From positions 1 through 8,083 of the forward strand of contig JAILFQ010000130.1 of the NCBI GenBank assembly GCA_024697505.1: DNA of 8,083 nt. Reading direction: 5' to 3'. The DNA comes from Lachnospiraceae bacterium (GTDB lineage: Bacteria > Bacillota > Clostridia > Lachnospirales > Lachnospiraceae). Each line of letters opens with the position of its first letter. Position 1 is the first letter of the stretch. The notes below the pieces were generated by a model. That model saw only the letters and a program-made list of their open reading frames with translations. It was not told where the DNA came from and made no database searches. Both the position numbers and the translations under genes were made by a program. Positions 1 through 4,836 of the stretch are shown in pieces.

Positions 1-412
1 TGCTTTTCTTCACCTCAAGTTCCGAATTAACAAGACGAAGGTTTTCCATAAGACCTTTGCCAAGGTCGATTTTCTGAAGGGTAAAGGACTTTAAGAGTTC
101 TGCCAAAGCAGGTTCACGGTCCAGTCCTTCATCAATCTCGCTGTAAGGGCGTGTTGCGGCTCCCTGTTCCATCCAGTCAACACCGTATACTTTTGCATCG
201 CATCTTTTTGCCACCGGAAAAGCAATTTTTACAATTTCGTTTTTGGACTTGCCTCCGTTGATTTTGAATTTTTCAAAACCCTTTTCCAACTCATCGTTAT
301 ATTCTCTTTCAAACTCCTCATCCATTTCATCCAGCAGATGGGTGTTTTCTGTATTTACCATATCTGCGTCCGTGTCCATGTGAAAGGTAGCAATGATCAT
401 TATTTTCTTCAT
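1..412 (-). CDS. DUF5694-like protein, N-terminal part (cut by the window edge)
   Basis: The reading frame is open from an ATG at 410-412 to the left edge, giving 137 codons with no stop. The start is supported by AAAAGGGG at 422-429, nine bases upstream. The product begins MKKIMIIATFHMDTDAD and later has a stretch near residues 56-85 reading NEIVKIAFPVAKR followed by KVYGVDWMEQG. From memory this matches the DUF5694 family, whose members open with a (G/A)TFHF-type strand and carry a conserved (N)EIYQIGFRLAK...VYAVD segment. The fold is thought to relate to TraB/ChaN-type domains. The biochemical role is unknown. Between the two motifs the protein seems shorter than the family as I remember it, lacking the usual KPTKI-type strand, so it may be a divergent subgroup. 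It is separated from the upstream gene by a strong terminator and appears to have its own promoter. The family call is moderate; the existence of the gene is secure. Confidence 0.72.
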   Translation of the reverse strand, partial: MKKIMIIATFHMDTDADMVNTENTHLLDEMDEEFEREYNDELEKGFEKFKINGGKSKNEIVKIAFPVAKRCDAKVYGVDWMEQGAATRPYSEIDEGLDREPALAELLKSFTLQKIDLGKGLMENLRLVNSELEVKKS

Positions 413-451
413 TTCCAATAACCCCTTTTGCTGTAATTTTATGACAAAGTA

Positions 452-478
452 AGTATAACACAATTTTATATGCAGCAA
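452..478 (-). promoter_or_regulatory. Probable extended -10 promoter of the DUF5694-like gene
   Basis: On the minus strand, TGTTATACT (452-460) is an extended -10 element. TTGCTG (473-478) lies 15 bases upstream as a weak, short-spaced -35. Transcription would start near 445, leaving a leader of about 33 nt that contains the AAAAGGGG ribosome binding site. The site lies just downstream of the neighbouring terminator, as expected for a separate unit. Confidence 0.5.
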
Positions 479-491
479 CCACTTCTACAGC

Positions 492-519
492 AAAAAGCCC
501 CATGGTTTCCCATGGGGCT
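492..519 (-). terminator. Intrinsic terminator after the 28-residue membrane peptide gene
   Basis: A perfect 10-bp inverted repeat, AGCCCCATGG at 496-505 and CCATGGGGCT at 510-519, encloses a 4-base loop. Read on the minus strand the loop is GAAA (a GNRA tetraloop) and the stem is followed by TTTT (492-495). The hairpin lies 11 bases after the stop of the small gene at 531-617 and is oriented to end that transcript. It insulates the DUF5694-like gene downstream. Confidence 0.88.
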
Positions 520-530
520 CCACTTATTGG

Positions 531-617
531 TTAGATTATTCCCAGCACAAACAGTGCAAGCATACATGTTAATACAACAAATAAATCGTTTCTGATACTT
601 TTCTTTGCTTTTTCCAT
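531..617 (-). CDS. 28-residue single-span membrane peptide, unknown function
   Basis: This small gene reads ATG (615-617) to TAA (531-533) on the minus strand. The product starts MEKAKKSIRND, a basic, soluble N-terminus. It continues as a 17-residue hydrophobic segment (residues 12-28, containing one Cys and one Thr) that runs to the last residue, so it should be a single membrane span with the N-terminus in the cytoplasm. The start has an excellent Shine-Dalgarno site, AAGGGAGG, with GGAGG at 626-630 and 8 bases of spacing. The gene has its own consensus promoter (737-765), a leader of about 110 nt with operator-like dyads, and a perfect terminator (492-519). This dedicated architecture is the main reason to believe it is expressed. 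I do not recognise the family. Possibilities include a regulatory subunit of a membrane protein, a stress peptide or a type I-like toxin; I saw no clear antisense RNA promoter for the last. Expression is likely; function is unknown. Confidence 0.72.
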   Translation of the reverse strand: MEKAKKSIRNDLFVVLTCMLALFVLGII

Positions 618-659
618 ATTCAAAACCTCCCTTTCTTAAAGGAAAGAACTTAATAACCT

Positions 660-675
660 TTACAATGCTTTGTAA
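660..675. repeat. Short hairpin in the small-peptide leader
   Basis: TTACAA (660-665) and TTGTAA (670-675) form a 6-bp inverted repeat with a 4-base loop. It directly abuts the dyad at 676-691 and lies in the untranslated leader of the 28-residue peptide gene. It may be leader RNA structure, but is short enough to be chance. Confidence 0.35.
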
Positions 676-691
676 GTTAGTTTTAACTAAC
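676..691. promoter_or_regulatory. Operator-like dyad, GTTAG-N6-CTAAC, copy 2
   Basis: GTTAGTT (676-682) and AACTAAC (685-691) form a 7-bp inverted repeat with a 2-base centre. It shares the GTTAG-N6-CTAAC layout with the dyad at 706-733; the two centres are 36 bp apart. It lies about 40-55 bases downstream of the predicted start of the small-peptide transcript. Shared half-sites with identical spacing but different centres suggest a protein-binding site rather than only an RNA hairpin. Confidence 0.5.
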
Positions 692-705
692 CCAACCTCT
701 TAAAT

Positions 706-733
706 GATGGAGTTAGTCATTCCTAACTCCATC
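706..733. promoter_or_regulatory. Operator-like dyad over the start of the small-peptide transcript, copy 1
   Basis: GATGGAGTTAG (706-716) and CTAACTCCATC (723-733) form a perfect 11-bp inverted repeat around a 6-base centre. It begins directly downstream of the -10 element (737-742) and straddles the predicted start site near 730, where a bound repressor would block transcription. It could also act as an RNA hairpin in read-through transcripts from the methyltransferase gene, but no T-run follows it, so it is not a typical intrinsic terminator. Confidence 0.6.
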
Positions 734-736
734 TTT

Positions 737-765
737 AATATACTATTTCTTTACTTATTTGTCAA
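737..765 (-). promoter_or_regulatory. Consensus housekeeping promoter of the 28-residue peptide gene
   Basis: On the minus strand, TTGACA (760-765, perfect -35) is followed by exactly 17 bases and TATATT (737-742, five of six bases matching the -10 consensus). It starts only 7 bp after the stop of the methyltransferase gene. Transcription from near 730 would yield an RNA of roughly 240 nt ending at the terminator at 492-519. This is one of the strongest promoter matches in the window. Confidence 0.85.
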
Positions 766-772
766 GGCTTCT

Positions 773-1921
773 TCAAGCAGTTTTTTTAGGAGGCTTAGGT
801 CCCATAAACTGATAGAAGTATGTTTTTATCATTCCGTTATATATCTTACGGTTCTTATCCGCTTTTCTTCCCATATCTTTCTGGGCGTTTTCGTAACTTG
901 TTATCATAAAGAAAGACCAGGTATCAAGCCTTTCAAAAGATTTTCCTATCTGGGAATAAAGAGCAGGAAGGGCGGCCTTTTCCTCAAGTCTTTCACCGTA
1001 AGGCGGATTTGTTATTACAAAACCATACTTTTTAGGATTGGAAAGATCTTTAACATCTCTTTGCTGGAAGTGGATCTGTGTGTCTACCCCCGCAAGTTTT
1101 GCGTTCTGTCTTGCAATCTTAACCATTTCCTCGTCTATATCGTAACCCTGTATGTTAAGTTCCGCATCCGTGATCATCTTTGATCTTGCTTCTTCAACCG
1201 CAGCTGCCCAGGTCTTTTTAGGTACAAGATTGTTCCACTCTTCCGCAAGGAAGTGCCTGTTCATACCCGGCGCAATGTTAAGGCCTATCATTGCGGCTTC
1301 TATAGGTATTGTACCGCTTCCGCAAAAAGGGTCCACAAGTATTCTGTCTTTGTTCCACGGAGTAAGCATAATAAGTGCGGCAGCAAGGGTTTCCGTAATA
1401 GGTGCCTTACTGGAGAGCTTACGGTAGCCTCTTTTATGCAGGGAATCTCCGGAAATATCTATTCCAACGCTGACCTCATCCTTAAGAATAGCAACTCTTA
1501 CAGGATAAGAAGCTCCGTCTTCGTTAAACCAGGAAATATGGTAGTGTTCCTTCATTCTTTCTACCATAGCCTTTTTCATAATAGACTGAATGTCCGAAGG
1601 AGAAAAGAGTTTACTCTTAACGGAATTTGCTTTTGTAACCCAAAACTTTGCATCTGCCGGCAAAAACTCTTCCCATGGAAGATTCTTTGTGCCCACAAAG
1701 AGTTCCTCAAAGGTTTCCGCATGGAACTCGCCAACCTTTAAAAGCACACGCTCCGTTGTTCTAAGGTTAACGTTTGCTCTTGCAAAAGCAGTTGCATCCC
1801 CTTTCCAGGTAACCTTTCCGTCTTCTACTTTAACTATTTCATAACCAAGATCTGTTATTTCATTTTTAAGAACACTCTCAAGCCCGAAATGACAAGGGCA
1901 TATAAATTCAAAACTATCCAA
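773..1921 (-). CDS. rlmL: THUMP-domain class I SAM-dependent rRNA methyltransferase (RlmL/YpsC type)
   Basis: This 382-residue protein is predicted to methylate a guanine N2 in 23S rRNA using S-adenosylmethionine, as the RlmL/YpsC family does. Residues about 40-155 form the RNA-binding THUMP region, followed by the linker motif GDSLHKRGYR (158-167). The Rossmann methyltransferase domain shows DPFCGSGT (197-204, SAM binding), GYDID (259-263, acidic loop) and the catalytic NPPYGERL (305-312), the usual N2-methyltransferase signature. The C-terminal YNGMIKTYFYQF stretch is also family-typical. The length fits the single-domain YpsC class, not the fused E. coli RlmKL. The start is TTG (1919-1921), chosen because GGAGG lies at 1927-1931, five bases upstream, and the protein begins correctly there with SFEFICPCHFGLE. 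No terminator separates it from the small-peptide gene, so read-through into that gene is possible. The symbol is by family; the exact target base is inferred. Confidence 0.93.
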   Translation of the reverse strand: MDSFEFICPCHFGLESVLKNEITDLGYEIVKVEDGKVTWKGDATAFARANVNLRTTERVLLKVGEFHAETFEELFVGTKNLPWEEFLPADAKFWVTKANSVKSKLFSPSDIQSIMKKAMVERMKEHYHISWFNEDGASYPVRVAILKDEVSVGIDISGDSLHKRGYRKLSSKAPITETLAAALIMLTPWNKDRILVDPFCGSGTIPIEAAMIGLNIAPGMNRHFLAEEWNNLVPKKTWAAAVEEARSKMITDAELNIQGYDIDEEMVKIARQNAKLAGVDTQIHFQQRDVKDLSNPKKYGFVITNPPYGERLEEKAALPALYSQIGKSFERLDTWSFFMITSYENAQKDMGRKADKNRKIYNGMIKTYFYQFMGPKPPKKTA

Positions 1922-1924
1922 TTC

Positions 1925-2013
1925 TTCCTCCGTTCAAGCAAGGCCTATTTAAAGTAACGGCACGAATTATCACGCATTTTTCCGCCGTTGTCAAGCCTAT
2001 TATGGCACGAAAT
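1925..2013. repeat. Imperfect direct duplication across the methyltransferase promoter and leader
   Basis: The blocks 1925-1968 and 1980-2013 share, in the same order, TTCC-CCGTT, CAAG, CCTATT and GGCACGAA, with small insertions in the first block. The first copy includes the ribosome binding site and leader. The second includes the -35 element. It looks like an old, decayed local duplication. Confidence 0.5.
1966..1994 (-). promoter_or_regulatory. Promoter of the rRNA methyltransferase gene
   Basis: On the minus strand, TTGACA (1989-1994, perfect -35) and GATAAT (1966-1971, five of six) are separated by 17 bases. Transcription from near 1959 gives a leader of about 38 nt ending in the GGAGG site and TTG start. 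A weaker second candidate, TTGACC with CATAAT 18 bases away, lies just upstream. Confidence 0.78.
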
Positions 2014-2061
2014 ATAAAGTCCGGTCAATAAATAGTTTATTCTTTTTTAAGATTCTCCGCC

Positions 2062-2090
2062 TTGATTTTCACCCCTCCTTCGACTAATAT
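2062..2090 (+). promoter_or_regulatory. Plus-strand promoter in the divergent intergenic region
   Basis: TTGATT (2062-2067) and TAATAT (2085-2090) are separated by exactly 17 bases, a fair housekeeping-type match. The predicted start, near 2097, falls on the first base of a 9-bp stem-loop, which is how many stable small RNAs begin. The transcript would meet the intrinsic terminator at 2158-2188, or continue into the ABC-F gene. Confidence 0.55.
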
Positions 2091-2096
2091 ATGTCT

Positions 2097-2188
2097 TGTA
2101 ACAGAACCACCTTTAATCTGTTACACCCCTTATTAATTATTTTTTACTCCCCTCAGGAAAAGGCTGCACATACAGCCTTTTCTTTTTT
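2097..2188 (+). ncRNA. Candidate small RNA or attenuated leader of the ABC-F gene (about 92 nt)
   Basis: Seen directly: a 9-bp perfect stem, TGTAACAGA (2097-2105) with TCTGTTACA (2117-2125), carries an 11-base loop ACCACCTTTAA. An unpaired, purine-poor stretch follows with CACCCCTT and ACTCCCCTC, and then a perfect hairpin and T-run. The loop and both C-rich stretches are complementary to Shine-Dalgarno-like sequences (AAAGGTGG, AGGGG, GGGGAG). Known Gram-positive regulatory RNAs pair with mRNA ribosome binding sites through C-rich loops, so this is a candidate trans-acting RNA. The alternative is a conditional terminator in the leader of the ABC-F gene, a known arrangement for antibiotic-responsive ABC-F genes. 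I found no leader peptide with a ribosome binding site inside it and no convincing antiterminator. It matches no riboswitch class that I recognise. Confidence 0.45.
2158..2188 (+). terminator. Intrinsic terminator upstream of the ABC-F gene
   Basis: AAAAGGCTG (2158-2166) and CAGCCTTTT (2173-2181) form a perfect 9-bp stem with the loop CACATA, followed by C and six T. It works on the plus strand; no T-run beyond the stem is seen in the other direction. The flanking genes are divergent, so no coding gene feeds into it from the left. It must therefore end a non-coding transcript or an ABC-F leader. Confidence 0.82.
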
Positions 2189-2256
2189 GCGTTTTTAGTA
2201 TACAATGCATTAGAATTATTTCCCATAGAAATTGATATACATAAAGGAGAAAAGCT

Positions 2257-3810
2257 TTGAGTATTTTAAACGTTACAAATCTTTCCCACGGTTTCGGAGA
2301 CAGAACCATTTACAAAAACGTAAACTTCCGTCTTTTAAAAGGGGAACACATAGGCCTTGTAGGCGCCAACGGTGAAGGTAAATCCACATTTTTTAACATC
2401 ATTACCGGAAAGCTTATGCCGGACGAAGGAAAAATCGAATGGAACAAAAATGTAAGAGCGGGTTACCTGGACCAGCATTCCGTACTGGAAGCGGGAATGA
2501 CAATTAAAGATGTTCTTCGCTCGGCTTTTAACTTCCTTTTTGATATAGAAGCAAATATTAATGATATCTATGCAAAAATGGCAGATGTTTCGGAAGAAGA
2601 AATGAACGATCTTCTTGAAGAAGTGGGCACCCTTCAGGAACTGCTTGAATCCCACGACTTCTATATAATAGATACCAAAATAGATGAAATTGCGGCCGCT
2701 CTGGGCCTTAATGATATAGGTCTTGACAGAGATGTTACGGAGCTTTCCGGAGGCCAGCGTACCAAGGTGCTTATGGCAAAGCTTTTGCTTGAAAAGCCTG
2801 ACATTCTCCTTCTTGACGAGCCTACCAACTATTTGGACGTAAACCACATAGAATGGCTTAAACGCTACCTGCAAAACTACGAAAACGCCTTTATACTTAT
2901 TTCCCACGATATACCTTTCTTAAACAGCGTTGTAAACCTTATTTACCACGTTGAAAACGGAGAAATAACCAGATATGTTGGGGATTATGACAAGTTTAAG
3001 GAAGTTTACGAAGCAAAGAAAGCCCAGCTTGAGGCCGCTTACAAGCGCCAGCAGCAGGAAATAAGCGAGCTTAAAGACTTTGTGGCAAGAAACAAGGCAA
3101 GAGTTTCCACAAGAAACATGGCCATGTCCCGCCAGAAAAAACTGGACAAAATGGAAGTGATAGAGCTTGCTCCGGAACACATTAAGCCGGAATTCAATTT
3201 TAAGGAAGCAAGAGTTCCGGGAAGATACATCTTCCAGACAAAAGCCCTTGTTACCGGTTACGACGAACCCCTTTCAAAGCCTATTACCATTGCAATGGAG
3301 CGAGGAGAAAAAATAGTCCTTACAGGAGCCAACGGAATCGGCAAAACTACTCTTTTAAAGAGCATTTTAGGTCTTATTCCTCCAATCTCCGGAAGCGTTA
3401 CCCTTGGAGATTACCTTGCAACAGGCTACTTTGAACAGGAAATGACCGGAGCAAAAAACAACACCTGTATAGAAGAACTTTGGCAGGAATATCCCTCCTT
3501 CAGCCAGTACGAAGTAAGAAGTGCTCTGGCTAAGTGCGGTCTTACCACCAAGCACATAGAATCCCAGGTTAGAGTGCTTTCCGGCGGAGAGCAGGCCAAG
3601 GTGCGTCTTTGCAAGCTTATAAACAAAGAAACCAATGTGCTTTTACTTGACGAGCCTACAAACCACTTAGACCCGGACGCAAAGGACGAATTAAAGCGTG
3701 CCCTTACAGCCTACAAAGGAAGTATTGTTTTAATCTGTCACGAGCCGGACTTTTACGAAGGCTTTGCCACAAAAGTAATGGACTGCGCTTTGTGGTCCAC
3801 AAGAGTGTAA
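2257..3810 (+). CDS. yfmM: ABC-F family ATPase, YfmM-like ribosome-associated protein
   Basis: This 517-residue soluble protein has two ABC ATPase domains in tandem and no membrane span, the hallmark of ABC-F proteins that bind the ribosomal E site and affect translation or antibiotic sensitivity. Domain 1 has Walker A GANGEGKS (36-43), signature LSGGQ (163-167), Walker B LLLDEPT (184-190) and switch histidine H217 in SHD. A charged helical linker (about 250-303, rich in K, E, Q and R) is the P-site tRNA interaction motif region. Domain 2 has GANGIGKT (357-364), LSGGE (441-445), LLLDEPT (462-468) and H495 in CHEPDF instead of the usual SHD. Length and sequence closely resemble B. subtilis YfmM (about 518 residues) as I remember it. 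The start is TTG, with AAAGGAG at 2243-2249 and seven bases of spacing. A weak promoter (TTGCGT, 18 bases, TAGAAT, 2187-2216) lies after the upstream terminator. Whether it gives drug resistance cannot be told. Confidence 0.93.
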   Translation: MSILNVTNLSHGFGDRTIYKNVNFRLLKGEHIGLVGANGEGKSTFFNIITGKLMPDEGKIEWNKNVRAGYLDQHSVLEAGMTIKDVLRSAFNFLFDIEANINDIYAKMADVSEEEMNDLLEEVGTLQELLESHDFYIIDTKIDEIAAALGLNDIGLDRDVTELSGGQRTKVLMAKLLLEKPDILLLDEPTNYLDVNHIEWLKRYLQNYENAFILISHDIPFLNSVVNLIYHVENGEITRYVGDYDKFKEVYEAKKAQLEAAYKRQQQEISELKDFVARNKARVSTRNMAMSRQKKLDKMEVIELAPEHIKPEFNFKEARVPGRYIFQTKALVTGYDEPLSKPITIAMERGEKIVLTGANGIGKTTLLKSILGLIPPISGSVTLGDYLATGYFEQEMTGAKNNTCIEELWQEYPSFSQYEVRSALAKCGLTTKHIESQVRVLSGGEQAKVRLCKLINKETNVLLLDEPTNHLDPDAKDELKRALTAYKGSIVLICHEPDFYEGFATKVMDCALWSTRV

Positions 3811-3825
3811 AGGCGGAACCAAGAT

Positions 3826-4779
3826 ATGCAATGGATGTTACTGGTTCTCTTCTACGGAGTTTCAAAGGGCGTTAGAGAAGTTCTTAAAAAGAAGGCAATG
3901 ACCGTTAACTCAATGATGGATGTGCTTATTTTTTACACTTTCCTTTCATTTTTAATGGTTGTGCCCACCGCCCCAAAAGCCTTCGGAATGGAGACAAAAT
4001 TTTATTTTTATATAGCACTTAAGTCGCTCTGCATTTTTGTTGCCTGGATCTTTTCCTTTAAGGCAATAGCAAAGCTCCCCATGAGCCTTTACGGAGTTTT
4101 GGACCTTTCAAGAGTCTTATTTTCCACCTTTATGGGAATAATATTCCTGCAGGAAGCCTTAAGCGGCCACCAGATGATAGGGCTTTTGCTGGTAAGTACA
4201 GGTCTTCTTCTTTTAAGATACAGACCCGCCTTTTTAAACAAGCTCTTTTTGGCGGCGGACAAACGAATTTACAAAGACCTTCCCCTTTCAAATGATAATG
4301 TGAATGTGCCGGGGGAAAATATAAAAGCAGAAGCCAAAGCAGAAAAGCAGACAGCCGTAAAGACTACCATATACGTTTTAATGGCTTTTGTCTCCTGTCT
4401 TTTAAACGGAGTTTCCGGAACCATGGATAAGGTGCTTATGAAGGACCTTACAAGCACCCAGCTTCAGTTTTGGTATATGCTCTTTTTAATGATTTATTAT
4501 ATTTTGTATCTTTTAATCACCCGTACAAAAATAAATAAAAGCGTCTTCAAAAACGGCTGGGTATGGGCACTTGCGGTTCTCTTTGTTGTAGCGGACAGAG
4601 CCCTTTTTATAGCAAATGCGGACCCTGCCTCTAAAGTTACGATAATGACTCTTATAAAACAGTCCGGCGCAATAGTTACAATTCTTGCCGGCAAATATAT
4701 ATTTAAAGAAAGAAATATTTCCGACAAACTCTTTTGTGCCGTAATGATAATCATAGGAATTGCAATCGGTGTTATGTAA
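3826..4779 (+). CDS. EamA/DMT-superfamily membrane transporter
   Basis: This 317-residue integral membrane protein has about ten hydrophobic segments in two halves. The first half covers roughly residues 1-132 and the second 180-317. They are joined by a hydrophilic linker (133-180) rich in Lys, Glu and Ala that is longer than usual for the family. Each half has the EamA-type pattern; for example LPMSLYGVLDLSRVLFSTF and then FLQEAL (84-112) resembles the conserved helix 4 and glutamate end, repeated as KVTIMTLIKQSG with FKERN (270-298) in the second half. Members export or import small metabolites; the substrate is unknown. It starts 15 bp after the ABC-F stop, with AAGGCGG overlapping that stop region as ribosome binding site, so the two genes are very likely co-transcribed and possibly translationally coupled. 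The stop TAA runs into the seven-A tract that serves the opposing terminator. Confidence 0.87.
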   Translation: MQWMLLVLFYGVSKGVREVLKKKAMTVNSMMDVLIFYTFLSFLMVVPTAPKAFGMETKFYFYIALKSLCIFVAWIFSFKAIAKLPMSLYGVLDLSRVLFSTFMGIIFLQEALSGHQMIGLLLVSTGLLLLRYRPAFLNKLFLAADKRIYKDLPLSNDNVNVPGENIKAEAKAEKQTAVKTTIYVLMAFVSCLLNGVSGTMDKVLMKDLTSTQLQFWYMLFLMIYYILYLLITRTKINKSVFKNGWVWALAVLFVVADRALFIANADPASKVTIMTLIKQSGAIVTILAGKYIFKERNISDKLFCAVMIIIGIAIGVM

Positions 4780-4812
4780 AAAAAGCCCGCAGCATAAGCT
4801 GCGGGTCTTCTT
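4778..4812. terminator. Shared terminator between convergent transporter and chemoreceptor genes
   Basis: CCCGCAGC (4786-4793) and GCTGCGGG (4798-4805) form a perfect 8-bp GC-rich stem with the loop ATAA, extended by a G-T pair. On the minus strand it is followed by seven T (4778-4784), a strong terminator for the chemoreceptor gene. On the plus strand the tail is only TCTTCTT, so ending of the transporter transcript is probably less efficient. The seven-A tract overlaps the transporter stop codon. Confidence 0.88.
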
Positions 4813-4836
4813 ATATGTAAACCTTCTCTTAAACGA

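Noticed and set aside
706..733. Intrinsic terminator for the methyltransferase gene
   Set aside because: The stem is strong, but no T-run follows on the minus strand, and the position over a predicted transcription start fits an operator better.
492..733. Type I toxin-antitoxin locus
   Set aside because: The peptide has a suitable size and a membrane span, but I found no convincing antisense promoter and no overlapping antisense RNA with its own terminator, so I do not claim it.
704..1183. Plus-strand open frame of 159 codons
   Set aside because: It lies opposite the well-supported methyltransferase gene for most of its length, has no ribosome binding site and its product has no recognisable domain. 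It starts inside the operator dyad.
2060..2155. Several ribosome-binding-site-like stretches on the minus strand (GGAGGGG, AAAGGTGG, AAGGGG, GGGGAG) as starts of tiny genes
   Set aside because: None is followed at a suitable distance by a usable start codon with a frame of more than about ten codons. The C-rich plus-strand reading as an RNA fits better.
2092..2199. Plus-strand mini-frame from ATG 2092 (35 codons) as a leader peptide for the ABC-F gene
   Set aside because: It has no ribosome binding site, starts before the predicted transcript start and runs straight through the terminator hairpin.
2335..2907. Minus-strand open frame of 190 codons inside the ABC-F gene
   Set aside because: It is antisense to clear Walker A and signature motifs of the ABC-F protein and has a low-complexity product rich in Phe, Lys and Val, typical of a frame shadow.
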